Assembly: GCA_937899725.1 (NCBI GenBank)
Contig: CALCCA010000072.1
Coordinates: 19,841 to 83,840 of the forward strand
DNA from: an uncultured Halomicronema sp.
Lineage (GTDB): Bacteria; Cyanobacteriota; Cyanobacteriia; Phormidesmidales; Phormidesmidaceae
Length of the DNA: 64,000 nucleotides
Reading direction: 5' to 3'
The notes below the pieces were generated by a model. It was not told where the DNA came from. It did not search any database and worked only from the letters and a program-made list of their open reading frames with translations. The translations under genes were made by a program, and so were the position numbers. Shown one piece after another: positions 1 through 9,798 of this stretch; the first letter of the stretch is position 1, and each line of letters starts with the position of its first letter.

Positions 1-165
1 AATTCTCAAACAGCGGAATTTCTTACGTCCCTTACCTCAGACATGAGAACAGTCGTATCTAATGATTCAAGATTTACGGTCTCTTATCAACATCTTGCTG
101 TAAGAGTGTTCTACAGTGTTGTTTGTCTAGCGAGACGCAGATTCAGTGAGTCAATAGTCATGTAA
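1..165 (+). CDS. possible C-terminal end of a gene cut by the window edge
   Basis: Frame 1 is open from the first base to a TAA at 163-165, giving 54 residues that end in a basic stretch (LARRRF) after a hydrophobic run (VFYSVVCL). A frame this long can stay open by chance a few percent of the time, so coding is only suggested. The next genes are glycosyltransferases, so a glycosyltransferase tail would fit, but I recognise no motif. The 148 bases between here and the next gene hold nothing I can name. Confidence 0.35.
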   Translation, partial: NSQTAEFLTSLTSDMRTVVSNDSRFTVSYQHLAVRVFYSVVCLARRRFSESIVM

Positions 166-313
166 TAATTAGTTGATAGACTTTATCGATTAAAGGAACC
201 CTATAAATAGAAAGCATCTCGTTAGCTTTTCAAGGATAAAGCTGATCTAAAGGTGGCATACAATCTCATGCCATGAATCCTGTTTGAAGTCTCAATGGAA
301 ATAGATATCGACA

Positions 314-1468
314 ATGAGAGCTAGAGTTGACTCTTTCAAGGCCTTTCTTAAAAAAACGTCGAACAATTTGACCTTTAAAAAGCCATTACTCACTCCGAAA
401 AGTTATTTTAGAGACTGGATGGGTCGAAGCACCTACCTTAGGAAATATTCTGCTAAGTGGCATCGAAGCTACCGTGGTCAAAAGGTTTCCTGGCCCATGC
501 CAAAAGCATATGGCAGTTCAAAAATAGATTTCAAATCTCAATTAACCTTTAAATATCCTGAGGTGGGATTATTAGAAATTCCCAATGGCAAGGTGATTGG
601 GAAAAATGCATGGATTGTTGGGGAGAATGATACGCTTCTGCCCGAATTTTCCATTTTTGCAACTGATGTAGAGAGTCTCAACCGGAATATTCTGCTTCCA
701 CCAGCGGAGCCTCCGATCAAAAAGATAACTGGTAGATGCTTGTCTCTAGTCAGCACTTGGCCAGGCAACTACTATCATTTTCTGCTTGACTCTTTACCCA
801 GGCATCACCTATTTGAAAAGGCTGGCTTTGAGCTCGCTGATATTGACTGGGTATATTGTCCGCCGACGAAATATCAAAATACTCAGAATTTGCTTGAAAA
901 AGTTGGATTCAAATCTTCTCAATTAATCACTGCAGCGGATGATTTTGGGATTCAAGCTGACTCATTGTTTGCACCCAGCTTTCCCGGAACGAGGGGAAAT
1001 CATCCGAAATGGGTAACACAGTTCCTAAAGGAGTTGGCAAATTTACCCAATGAAGCGCCAACAAGGCGCTTATATATTAGCCGTAAAAATTGGAAAAGAA
1101 AGTTGCTGAATGAAGAAGATGTTTTTAGTCAATTAAAAAGATATGGCTTCGAATTCTACGATCCAGATCAAGAAGAAAATCAACCTTTAGATTTCAATCA
1201 AGCGGATATCATTATTGCACCTCACGGTGCTGCTCTAGCAAACCTGGTATTTTGCCAGCCAGGTACTAAAGTCCTTGAACTCATTCCCACGGATCATCCT
1301 TTTGGCTATTTCTACACGTTATCTCAGACAAATAATCTGAATTATGCGTACTTAATGGGACAGAGTGAGCATGTCCGAAAAAAAATCACGTCGTCGCCAA
1401 GCAAATATGATTTTACAGTTGATCTGTCTGAGTTTGAAGCCACAATTTCTGAGTTTCTTGCGATTTGA
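314..1468 (+). CDS. glycosyltransferase family 61 (DUF563-like)
   Basis: Probable glycosyltransferase of the GT61/DUF563 family, likely adding a sugar during cell-surface polysaccharide synthesis in the cytoplasm. The 384-residue product has the family hallmarks: an N/YYHFLLDSLPRH motif near residue 155 and, toward the C-terminus, a block reading IIAPHGAALANLVFCQPG followed by VLELIP, which forms the nucleotide-sugar site in the family. There is no signal peptide or membrane span. It starts at the first ATG of the frame; no strong ribosome binding site is visible. It is the only plus-strand gene in a block of polysaccharide genes at the left edge. Codon use is A/T-rich compared with the housekeeping genes further right, which fits horizontally shuffled surface-polysaccharide genes. 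The acceptor and sugar are unknown. Confidence 0.85.
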   Translation: MRARVDSFKAFLKKTSNNLTFKKPLLTPKSYFRDWMGRSTYLRKYSAKWHRSYRGQKVSWPMPKAYGSSKIDFKSQLTFKYPEVGLLEIPNGKVIGKNAWIVGENDTLLPEFSIFATDVESLNRNILLPPAEPPIKKITGRCLSLVSTWPGNYYHFLLDSLPRHHLFEKAGFELADIDWVYCPPTKYQNTQNLLEKVGFKSSQLITAADDFGIQADSLFAPSFPGTRGNHPKWVTQFLKELANLPNEAPTRRLYISRKNWKRKLLNEEDVFSQLKRYGFEFYDPDQEENQPLDFNQADIIIAPHGAALANLVFCQPGTKVLELIPTDHPFGYFYTLSQTNNLNYAYLMGQSEHVRKKITSSPSKYDFTVDLSEFEATISEFLAI

Positions 1469-1636
1469 CTACAGCTAAATCCCAAGAAGATTGCTGATAA
1501 TAAACAGCTTTGCTTGAAGTTCTGACGTTATCTCATCTGCTCACAAATCAATGAAGACTTAAATAAGCAGTATTACTGCAGCTTTGCTAATGAGCCATTA
1601 GGCATCGCAGATTTAGCAGCAGCATACAGAACAACC

Positions 1637-2815
1637 TTATAAATTCTCCTTAATAGAATTTTGATGGCTTGAAGATGCAAGATATTCCTCAACCAACGAC
1701 TGGATGCTTTCGGTAAAGTGCTTTTCTCCAAACAAATATTTTCTCTGTTCTAAGGATTTTGAGATTTTCTGTTGGAGTGCTGGATTGCTCAAAACATTGA
1801 CTATCTTATCAACAGCTTCTTCGTGATCGTCAAACAAAAGCTCTCCGTTTTCCTCACCAACAATTTCAATCTGTCCACCTCTTTTTCTTACAAAGGGAAT
1901 GACGCCAGACTTAACCATTTCAGCAATAGAAATACCAAATGGTTCTGGTTTGTAATGCAGTCCATATCGACAACGGGATACTAAATCTAGGTAATCACAA
2001 TAAGGTAAGTTTTCATGAATATAGATCCATTCAGAGTTCTTTTCAGCTAAAGAATAAATCTTTTTCTGGTATTTACGTTCTCCGCCACCGCCAGCTCCAG
2101 TAATATGGAGCTTTACATTAAATCCTTTTTCCCTGACAGACTTCAGAATGTTGATAACTCGATGAGGTTGTTTTGCAAAAACAAGACGTCCGCTACAGAT
2201 AAACAGATCTTCTTTTTGCTCCCAAGGCAACGATTTCATTTCCGCAACTACGGGTGGAAAAACAATTTTTGATTGAATTCCATATTTTTTCGAGACGGCT
2301 TCAGACGTATATTTTGAATTGGATACAGAAACGTTCTGACGTATTCTCTCTGGAGAAAGCTGAACCCAATCCATTAATACTTTCTGCCAAAACTTTGCTT
2401 TTTCATAAGGACTTTCTACGACATGTGTCCAGTGTAAATATTGAACCCCTTGCTGTCCCATATCTACTGCATTAAAGGCAGAAAATAGAACATCGTATTT
2501 CCTTGATGTGTTCTTTAGATTTTTGATGGTGAGGTACACAAGAGCCATTCTCAATATCTCGTTATTAGACATCAAGAAGTCGAGAGATCTGGCGAGCTTT
2601 CTGGGAAGTTCAGCATGGACTTTGATGCTTGTCTCAGAGAGGCTAGTACCATACATCTTATTTAGCCACGAGAAATCGACTGGATATATCGTATGTAGAG
2701 TCACCTCATAATTATCCTTAAGAGCTTCGAGTATCCATAAAGCGACAGCTTCGGCACCCCCACCTAAAAAAAAGGGCTGCCAAACCGCAATTTTCTTTTT
2801 CGTATAAGAATTCAC
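1637..2815 (-). CDS. glycosyltransferase family 4
   Basis: Retaining GT-B glycosyltransferase of the GT4 group (392 residues), expected to transfer a sugar from a nucleotide donor to a growing surface glycan. The C-terminal Rossmann half carries the GT4 donor motif EPFGISIAEM, the spaced Glu-x7-Glu pair, preceded by a typical strand reading LFICSGRLVFAKQPHR. The N-terminus starts with a glycine-rich acceptor-domain motif (FLGGGAEAVAL), so the start at 2815 looks right. Overall it resembles ALG11/PimA-type enzymes. It is transcribed toward the GT61 gene and lies 345 bases downstream of the ABC exporter gene, with the other GT4 beyond it. Sugar specificity cannot be read from the sequence. Confidence 0.88.
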   Translation of the reverse strand: MNSYTKKKIAVWQPFFLGGGAEAVALWILEALKDNYEVTLHTIYPVDFSWLNKMYGTSLSETSIKVHAELPRKLARSLDFLMSNNEILRMALVYLTIKNLKNTSRKYDVLFSAFNAVDMGQQGVQYLHWTHVVESPYEKAKFWQKVLMDWVQLSPERIRQNVSVSNSKYTSEAVSKKYGIQSKIVFPPVVAEMKSLPWEQKEDLFICSGRLVFAKQPHRVINILKSVREKGFNVKLHITGAGGGGERKYQKKIYSLAEKNSEWIYIHENLPYCDYLDLVSRCRYGLHYKPEPFGISIAEMVKSGVIPFVRKRGGQIEIVGEENGELLFDDHEEAVDKIVNVLSNPALQQKISKSLEQRKYLFGEKHFTESIQSLVEEYLASSSHQNSIKENL

Positions 2816-3160
2816 TTTCGAAACCCCTCAAGACTACTTTTCATAATTGAAGCTATTCCTAATTTTGACCAGTACTTTTTTCGGCACCATAAAAAGAGCA
2901 TCATTTCTGTTGCCTTGATGATGAATGAAATTCTTGATTTATTAAACCTACATGGCATTTCTCAACCTAATGGAACATATGAAAATTGAGGATTTCTAAG
3001 GCTATTTAAATTTAAGATTTGTCTTACTAATTGGAGGTATGCTGCGAGTTTTCTCTGGAATCGGATATCTTAGTTATTCGACTAAAATATTCAGATTTTG
3101 CTTTTTTTGACTTGTCTAAGATCTGCTCGAAAAAGTTGCTTTTAAGGTTCGAGTGAATTA
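2816..3160. other. intergenic, A/T-rich, no gene seen
   Basis: The 345 bases between the GT4 gene and the ABC exporter hold no frame or RNA gene that I can support. The A/T content is high, as in the rest of the left block. Confidence 0.5.
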
Positions 3161-5167
3161 TTATTTCTCTATTTTCTCTAGGGTTTTTATGATACTCGAA
3201 ACCGAACGACTAAAGCGCTCTTTCAGGTGTTCCTCTTCCTCAGGGAAATCTTTGTCGAGGAGGCTGATCATACCCAGGATTTGATTCAACTCTGATCTAG
3301 TCTTATAAGAAATTTCTTCGATTTCGCCTCTTGATAGAGAACTGTTCTGCGGTACCTCATTGCTATCCACCTGCTCTGTCGTTAGCTGCATTGAACAGAG
3401 TTCTGCATATTTACCTCCATTCCTCAATAGCTCGCTGTGACTTCCATGTTCAATAATTTCTCCTGCTTCTAATACTGCTATGCAATCGGCTTTTCTAACA
3501 GTTGACAGCCGATGTGCAATGACAAGGGTTGTTCTCTCCTGTCTAAGAAGCTCCAGAGCATCCTGAATTAGTTTTTCAGAAACAGTGTCTAGGGCACTCG
3601 TAGCTTCATCAAGAATTAGAATTTCTGGATTCTGTAACAGTGCTCTTGCGATCGCTAACCTTTGACGCTGTCCACCGGATAGAATCACTCCCCTCTCTCC
3701 AATCCTAGTATCAAAGCCTTGTGGCAAGTTCTGAATGAAATCTAAGGCATTAGCCTGCTTGCAGGCTTGATATACATCCTCATCAGTAGCTTCAGAAAAG
3801 CCGTATTTGATATTTTCTCTTACGGAGCTATTTAGAAGAAATGTGTCTTGGCTGACAATTCCGATCTTCTTCCTAAAGTCTTTTAAGCTGTACTCTCTCA
3901 AATCAACGCCATTGACCTCAACGACCCCTTTTGTGGGGTCGTAAAAGCGTGCTAGTAAATCAGCCAATGTAGATTTCCCAGCTCCTGATGAGCCTACTAA
4001 CGCCAGCGTTTTGCCTCTCGACAAATCTAGATTGATGTTCTTGAGACTCCATTTATCACTTGTTGGGTAACGCAGCCAAATATTTTTGAAACTTATTCCA
4101 TCTTGGACACCTTTAAATTCATATGAACCCGAGTTCATGATCGGCTTATTTGTTCGGTCAAGGAACTGTTCTAGAATATTAATACTGGAAGAGGCAACCG
4201 CAAGTTGATTACGCCCAGCATTGATACCGTTAATGAATGGCATCATCCTATTAAGAACAAATAGATAAGTTAAAATAACAGAAGTGAAAGCCTGAATATT
4301 TCCTGTAAATAATAGTCGCCCCATGAAAATGACTAAAACTAGGGAAGAAACAGTCAGCAATTCGTTGAAAGAAGAAACGGCTGCACCCACTTTTTGAGAA
4401 CTCAACTCAGCGTGTTCTCTCTTCGCAATAAGCCCTTCAAGATTTGTACGTTCCTGTCCTTCATTTGCAACAGACTTTACTAACCGCATGCCTGATAAAA
4501 CTTCTATAGCCTTGCTTGATAAGGCTCCGGCAGACTCGGACAGACCTCTGCCAATTGATTTGGATTTTTTAATAAAAAATTGATTCAATGATACATTTAA
4601 GACCACAATAACGACAGTTACCAATGTCAACTGCCAAGATATCAAAATTAAGATGCCAAGAAATACGAACGCATTAGCGAAGGAGATTGCTACTTTGATC
4701 AAAGATCGCACCCCAGCAGCGGCTCTGTTAACCTCTCCATTGGCATAGTTCATTAGGTCGCCAAGCTTGGCATCAGAGAAATACTGAATGTCCATCTCTA
4801 GTAACAGACCAAAACAAGACCTTCTGAGATCAGCTGAAAATCTGCTGCTTAAAATTCCTGACGTTACTGTATTGCAATAGCTGACAAGGTTCTTTAGCAC
4901 TATTGCAAGGATTATGCAGGAAATCATGGCAGTAGTGCTGTAGCCTTCCGGCAAATTGTCGAACGCAGAAAATATTCTATCTAATATTGGTGGAAGCCCT
5001 TTTGAATCGATAATATCAAGATCCAAAAGCTTAAGAATTAAAGGAATTATCAAGGTGACTCCGATACCATTGAAAATAGCACCGGAAAGGCCTAAAACTA
5101 CAGATAGAATAACCCAGGAAAAATATTTTCTGAAAAGCCTTAAGATTAAGCTGTTGTTGTTTCTCAT
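3161..5167 (-). CDS. ABC exporter (permease-ATPase) with degenerate HisKA-like tail
   Basis: Half-transporter of the MsbA/lipid-polysaccharide export type, acting as a homodimer in the inner membrane. Residues 1-330 are the six-helix membrane domain. The ATPase follows: Walker A GSSGAGKST near residue 390, Q-loop VSQDTFLL, signature LSGGQRQRLAIARALL, Walker B ILILDEATSALD and switch His in VIAHRLST. At 668 residues it is 60-80 longer than the usual ~590. The extra C-terminus aligns by eye with the first helix of a histidine-kinase dimerisation domain: SYKTRSELNQILGMISLLD against the typical SHELRTPLNAILGFAELL, with Tyr in place of the phosphorylated His, then a second charged helix. It sits between two GT4 genes, so the substrate is likely a glycolipid or oligosaccharide. 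The export role is solid; the role of the tail is inference. Confidence 0.9.
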   Translation of the reverse strand: MRNNNSLILRLFRKYFSWVILSVVLGLSGAIFNGIGVTLIIPLILKLLDLDIIDSKGLPPILDRIFSAFDNLPEGYSTTAMISCIILAIVLKNLVSYCNTVTSGILSSRFSADLRRSCFGLLLEMDIQYFSDAKLGDLMNYANGEVNRAAAGVRSLIKVAISFANAFVFLGILILISWQLTLVTVVIVVLNVSLNQFFIKKSKSIGRGLSESAGALSSKAIEVLSGMRLVKSVANEGQERTNLEGLIAKREHAELSSQKVGAAVSSFNELLTVSSLVLVIFMGRLLFTGNIQAFTSVILTYLFVLNRMMPFINGINAGRNQLAVASSSINILEQFLDRTNKPIMNSGSYEFKGVQDGISFKNIWLRYPTSDKWSLKNINLDLSRGKTLALVGSSGAGKSTLADLLARFYDPTKGVVEVNGVDLREYSLKDFRKKIGIVSQDTFLLNSSVRENIKYGFSEATDEDVYQACKQANALDFIQNLPQGFDTRIGERGVILSGGQRQRLAIARALLQNPEILILDEATSALDTVSEKLIQDALELLRQERTTLVIAHRLSTVRKADCIAVLEAGEIIEHGSHSELLRNGGKYAELCSMQLTTEQVDSNEVPQNSSLSRGEIEEISYKTRSELNQILGMISLLDKDFPEEEEHLKERFSRSVSSIIKTLEKIEK

Positions 5168-5237
5168 GATTTGTTTAGGCTTTTAAGGGGCAATTATGAA
5201 AAGATTGAAGCCGCACTTTCTGAAGCATCAGGGCTTC

Positions 5238-6434
5238 CTAGGAAAATATGCTGTGTAGAGTCTTCTGCATTCTTTCAAAGCTATATTCCTCAACACAACG
5301 CTTTCTTGCTTCCGCTCCTGTGGCTAATGCCTGATCATAATTTTCGAAGATTTCCAGAATTGATTTTGCCAACTGCTCTGGTTTTTCGGGTTCTACTAAA
5401 TATCCTGTATTACTAAGAATGCTGGGAATGTCACCGACTCTAGTTGCTAAGACTGGTTTTGCCATAGCCATACCATCAGTGATTTTGAGCGGAAACTGTG
5501 CTCGAGTTACCGGCGTGTCTCTCTGTGGAACGATCAATACATGCGCTGCAGAAATATATCGTGGCATATCTCGGTAAGAAACTACTGGAAGTTTAATCAG
5601 ACGATCGCTCCATCTTTTCTGAAGATAGTTGTCATAACTGTCGTAGGGACTTCCTCCAATGACTACTAGCTTCAAAAGCGGGTCGTCTATAAGATTAAGA
5701 GCTTCAAGGACGTCTTCAACGCCTTTGTAAGGGCGAGGTGCTCCTGGAAACATCAGGATCTTAAACTCTGACAACCCTAATTCTTCTCGATTGCGTGATG
5801 GACTATGGTGAGATGGATCAAAAAGATGAATGTCTTTGCAGTTAGGCAACATGATTCCACCAAAGCGGCTTTGTAGGAAAGAGTTGTGGGTGGTTATTCT
5901 ATCTGCGAGAGGGATCAGTTTTTGCATACCCTGCAGATACGTTGGATGCTCTGGGTTGCGAAGACTACCCTCCGTTTTTAAGATGTCTCTGCCAAATTGC
6001 TTGAGGCTAGGCCTGTATTGAAACGAGTCGCCTCCATGCCAGCTTAGTTCCCAGTCATCAATGTCTAGAAAAACTGCTCTTCGCTTGTGTAGTTTTGCGA
6101 GTAGTGCTAGGCCAAAACTAGTAGCTTTAGGCTTGTAGGCGTATACGATATCTCCCTTGATTGCTGAGATGGCCTTTTGAAAAGATGCCCAAATTTTTCG
6201 CCCGCCTTCCCTGCGGATGATTTGGATGGAGGAATTTTCTTGGGTGTTTGAGTAGTCGACATCTCCCAAGCCGATAATCTCTGAAGTGTATCCGATGTGG
6301 TTCAATGCCTTACTGATCATAAATGGACGATCGCCACTATCCAATCCCCAACGTCCTGAACCAACGGTGGATAAATCACTCACTAGAATCGAGACGACTG
6401 GTTTATCTACTTTGTTGCGTTTTTGAATATTCAC
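5238..6434 (-). CDS. glycosyltransferase family 4
   Basis: Second GT4-type glycosyltransferase of the left block (398 residues), cytoplasmic, likely in the same surface-glycan pathway. The N-terminal half has the GT-B acceptor start (SDLSTVGSGRWGLDSGDRP); the C-terminal half has the strand-turn FPGAPRPYKGVEDVLEAL and the donor loop FPLKITDGMAMAKPVLATRVGDIPSIL. In this loop the usual Glu-x7-Glu pair is replaced by Lys and Asp, which occurs in some GT4 subfamilies. It ends 70 bases before the ABC exporter start on the same strand, so the two are probably cotranscribed. Substrate unknown. Confidence 0.87.
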   Translation of the reverse strand: MNIQKRNKVDKPVVSILVSDLSTVGSGRWGLDSGDRPFMISKALNHIGYTSEIIGLGDVDYSNTQENSSIQIIRREGGRKIWASFQKAISAIKGDIVYAYKPKATSFGLALLAKLHKRRAVFLDIDDWELSWHGGDSFQYRPSLKQFGRDILKTEGSLRNPEHPTYLQGMQKLIPLADRITTHNSFLQSRFGGIMLPNCKDIHLFDPSHHSPSRNREELGLSEFKILMFPGAPRPYKGVEDVLEALNLIDDPLLKLVVIGGSPYDSYDNYLQKRWSDRLIKLPVVSYRDMPRYISAAHVLIVPQRDTPVTRAQFPLKITDGMAMAKPVLATRVGDIPSILSNTGYLVEPEKPEQLAKSILEIFENYDQALATGAEARKRCVEEYSFERMQKTLHSIFS

Positions 6435-6852
6435 AATACTAAAGGTGAAATAACTCAGTATTAGCCATTAATTTAGCTCACTACAGTTTCTAATCTATCG
6501 GTGCTGATGTTGGTGAGATTTTTCTCAATGATGCAAAGTAGTATTGCTGATTGCTTCTAGGCTAAACGGTCGTGCTTTTGGTTTATTTAGAGGCGATCAA
6601 AAAACTTCAAATGTGATTTATTCGTTATGATGCCTGGCGCTGAGATGCTGGCCTAAATGTCCACTTTTATCTCGAGAGGCCTGATAAGAATGTATGACTT
6701 GTGATCACTATTTCTATGGCTTTCTCAGTATCTACAGTGACCAATATGTGTGCTTCACCAGAATGCCCACATTTTTCGTCAAGTCAACGCTGGTTAAAGT
6801 AAAGTCCCGAGCTCTTCTCAGCTGGTGAAGGGGCTCAATGGAGACCGGCAAA
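6435..6852. other. intergenic, no gene seen
   Basis: About 420 bases without a supported frame. A short G/C hairpin (CCGGC, 7-base loop, GCCGG) lies around 6843-6860, at the 3' end of the ylqF gene on the minus strand, without a T-run. Confidence 0.4.
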
Positions 6853-7710
6853 TCACGCCGGCCATTCTAAGGGCAGGTGCCCGAGATGCCCGACTCGATA
6901 ATCTCGGAGGAGGCTCCGCGCCGCTCGCTCACGATCGCCCTGATATCTGACCGCTGCCATGTGCTGCAAGTACGATTCGCCAGTGAGTTCGGCGACGGGA
7001 AGGCTGTAGCGATCACTAAGCGCTGCTAAATAAGGTACTGCCTGACTGCGACTGTCTAAAGCTTTGAACAACTCGACGCAGTCCGCAGCGATGCGCTGGT
7101 TATCATAGGCCGCCTGACCAATATCGTTGCAAATCGCTAGCCTGAGAGCCGCTGCTTGGTCTTTCAACTGGGCCGGCAAAATTCCGGGGGCATCCAATAG
7201 TTCGAGATCATCAGCGATGCGGATCCAGCGCAGCTGACGAGTGACGCCGGGTTTACGAGCACTTTCGACCACCTTCTTTTTGAGCAGACGATTAATCAGA
7301 GCCGATTTGCCCACATTGGGAAAGCCAATGACGACGGCGCGAACTGCTCGCGGGCGCATACCGCGATCGCGACGGCGCTGATTCATGCTGGTGCCTGCCG
7401 TTTGGGCGGCTTTGGCAATGCCCGCCACGCCTTTGCCCTGTTGCGCATCCGTAAAATACGGGGTCTCTCCCTGTGCTCTGAGCCAGGTTTCCCAAGCGGT
7501 ACGTGCCGCTGACGGAATCATATCGACGCGATTGATGACAAGAATATGCTCTTTGGCGCCAACCCAGTGGTCAATTCGGGGATGACGAGTCGCCAAGGGA
7601 ATGCGAGCATCTCTCACCTCTAAAACCACATCTACCCGTTTCAACTGCTCGATGAGCGCCTTCTCAGCTTTGGCAATGTGACCGGGGTACCACTGAATCG
7701 CAGGTGTCAT
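6853..7710 (-). CDS. ylqF: ribosome biogenesis GTPase YlqF/RbgA
   Basis: Circularly permuted GTPase needed for late assembly of the 50S ribosomal subunit. The frame opens at 7800, but the family start (MTPAIQWYPGHIAKAE) is the ATG at 7710, giving 285 residues, the usual length. Order of GTP motifs is permuted as expected: G4 NRVDM near residue 60, then G1 GFPNVGKSALINRL near residue 130, then G3 DAPGI. It stands alone on the minus strand, upstream of a usp gene on the same strand but separated by 280 bases. Confidence 0.95.
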   Translation of the reverse strand: MTPAIQWYPGHIAKAEKALIEQLKRVDVVLEVRDARIPLATRHPRIDHWVGAKEHILVINRVDMIPSAARTAWETWLRAQGETPYFTDAQQGKGVAGIAKAAQTAGTSMNQRRRDRGMRPRAVRAVVIGFPNVGKSALINRLLKKKVVESARKPGVTRQLRWIRIADDLELLDAPGILPAQLKDQAAALRLAICNDIGQAAYDNQRIAADCVELFKALDSRSQAVPYLAALSDRYSLPVAELTGESYLQHMAAVRYQGDRERAARSLLRDYRVGHLGHLPLEWPA

Positions 7711-7989
7711 GAGCAATGGAAAATCCAAAGAGTACGGCAAGCCAAAGAACAGTCTTGGGATGAAGTGTTCACACACCGAAAGACTGTCCTTGGCGGGCAA
7801 GTTTCATCACCATAAGGCATTGCCAGGCATTGAGAAGAGCGGGCTGTGACAGCCAGTGCATCTGAGCCAGAGGAGCGGCTTCTAGACTTCCCAGGGATGC
7901 AGAGAGGTTGGCATTGGGGTCGTGCGGACAAGCGGTACAGCCTATAGTCAATGCTAATAAGGGGAACGAGCCGAATTGTCAGGGGCTAG

Positions 7990-8391
7990 TTAAGGCACAA
8001 TCAGAACCGGGCAAGGCGCAAGATTAATGACTCGATTTGTGACACTTTCGGCCATTGTTTCTTCAATGAGTCCGACGCCTCGGCAGCCCATCACAATCAG
8101 CTCCGCCTCAATTTCATCAGCGACGTCACAAATAACAAACGCCGGCTGGCCTTCACGTTCTAAGGTTTTGCTAGCCACCCCATGCTGGTTAAATAAAGCC
8201 TGAGCTTGAGCCAATAGCTTGGCAACGGCTTCGGCAGAAGATTGTTGGGGATGAGCGGGATCTTCGTTAGCTTCGACAACTGAGAGCAATACGAGTTGAC
8301 TTTGGTGCTGGTGCACTAAGTCAATGGCCAAACTCGCGACCTGTTGAGCTTCGGGGCTCATATCAATGGGGAAAAGAATCGTCTTGAACAT
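7990..8391 (-). CDS. universal stress protein, UspA family
   Basis: Small soluble stress protein of 133 residues, single Usp domain, one alpha/beta fold that usually dimerises. It starts with the standard MFKTILFPIDMSPEA and ends with APCPVLIVP. The ATP-binding loop is close to the family pattern G-x2-G-x9-G-S/T: GCRG is present, but the later Gly is Glu (AESV), so nucleotide binding is uncertain. It is divergent from pgk, which begins 190 bases away. The physiological signal is unknown. Confidence 0.93.
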   Translation of the reverse strand: MFKTILFPIDMSPEAQQVASLAIDLVHQHQSQLVLLSVVEANEDPAHPQQSSAEAVAKLLAQAQALFNQHGVASKTLEREGQPAFVICDVADEIEAELIVMGCRGVGLIEETMAESVTNRVINLAPCPVLIVP

Positions 8392-8581
8392 GGCTCCTCA
8401 GACGAATACACAGACTCCGGTAGAATGATTCTCGGGCATGGCTGGTAGCACTGGCAACAAAAATGCGGCTTGCTTTACACCATGAGCTTGCGGACTCAAT
8501 CTTAGAGTAGATCAAGGTTGGTCGTCTCTTTGCCAAAGCCATGCATAAACGTAATAAATGCAGTTTTAGGAGGTTTGACCT

Positions 8582-9787
8582 GTGGCAAAGAAGACAGTGG
8601 CAACGCTAACCGAAGCCGATGTGTCAGGTAAGCGAGTGCTGGTGCGGGCAGATTTCAACGTGCCCTTAGACGATCAGGGCAAGATCACCGACGACACCCG
8701 GATTCGGGCGGCATTGCCCACCATCACAGCGCTGACGAGCAAAGGCGCTAAGGTCGTTTTATGCAGTCACTTTGGTCGTCCGAAAGGCAAAGTCGTTGAG
8801 GAAATGCGTTTGACTCCGGTGGCGGAGCGGCTGTCAGAACTGCTCGGCCAAGCGGTTGTCAAGTGCGATGATTGTGTCGGCGCAGCTGTCGCAACAGCGG
8901 TGAATGGTTTGCAAAACGGCCAAGTCGCGCTGCTAGAGAACGTGCGGTTTTATGCCGGCGAAGAGGGCAATGATCCAGAATTTGCCCAACAGTTGGCGGC
9001 AAATGCCGACCTTTATGTGAATGACGCGTTTGGCACGGCTCACCGAGCCCATGCTTCAACGGCAGGAGTCACGGCATATCTCAGCCCCGCAGTCGGCGGC
9101 TATTTGATCGACAAAGAGCTGCAGTACTTGCAAGCGGCGATTGAAAATCCGCAGCGTCCCCTGGCGGCGATTATCGGTGGTTCTAAGGTTTCCAGCAAAA
9201 TTGGCGTGATTGAAACCCTGCTCGATAAGGTTGACAAGCTGCTAATTGGCGGCGGTATGGTGTTTACCTTTTATCAGGCTCGCGGTCTCGGAGTCGGCAA
9301 GTCTTTGGTGGAAGCAGATAAGCTTGAACTTGCCAAATCTTTAGAAGCAAAAGCAAAGGAAAAGGGTGTCGAGCTGCTGCTGCCAACTGATGTGGTGGTT
9401 GCTGATAACTTCGCTCCCGATGCCAATGCTCAAACTGTGAGCGTTGAGGCGATCCCCGACGGTTGGATGGGTTTGGATATTGGCCCTGATTCGGTGAAAG
9501 TATTTCAAGCCGCACTAAAGCAGTGCAAATCGGCGATCTGGAATGGCCCGATGGGGGTATTCGAGTTTGACAAGTTTGCCGCAGGTACCGAGGCGATCGC
9601 CCACACCCTGGCAGAGCTGACACCCCAAGGCGTCATGACCATCATTGGCGGTGGTGACTCTGTGGCGGCGGTGGAAAAAGTCGGCGTGGCTGAGCAAATG
9701 AGCCACATCTCTACCGGTGGTGGGGCCAGTCTGGAACTGCTGGAAGGCAAGACCTTGCCGGGCATCGCGGCATTAGACGATGCCTAG
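8582..9787 (+). CDS. pgk: phosphoglycerate kinase
   Basis: Interconverts 1,3-bisphosphoglycerate and 3-phosphoglycerate with ADP/ATP, in glycolysis and in the Calvin cycle. The 401-residue product has the family signature near the start ([14 protein letters not shown]), the substrate-binding SHFGRPKG and the nucleotide-binding [11 protein letters not shown] near the C-terminus, with normal length. The start is GTG, chosen because a strong Shine-Dalgarno sequence TAGGAGGT sits at 8567-8574 and the protein begins at the conserved MAKKTV. It is monocistronic: the gene after it is convergent, and a terminator hairpin follows at 9824-9860. Confidence 0.98.
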   Translation: MAKKTVATLTEADVSGKRVLVRADFNVPLDDQGKITDDTRIRAALPTITALTSKGAKVVLCSHFGRPKGKVVEEMRLTPVAERLSELLGQAVVKCDDCVGAAVATAVNGLQNGQVALLENVRFYAGEEGNDPEFAQQLAANADLYVNDAFGTAHRAHASTAGVTAYLSPAVGGYLIDKELQYLQAAIENPQRPLAAIIGGSKVSSKIGVIETLLDKVDKLLIGGGMVFTFYQARGLGVGKSLVEADKLELAKSLEAKAKEKGVELLLPTDVVVADNFAPDANAQTVSVEAIPDGWMGLDIGPDSVKVFQAALKQCKSAIWNGPMGVFEFDKFAAGTEAIAHTLAELTPQGVMTIIGGGDSVAAVEKVGVAEQMSHISTGGGASLELLEGKTLPGIAALDDA

Positions 9788-9798
9788 GTCAACTGCGC

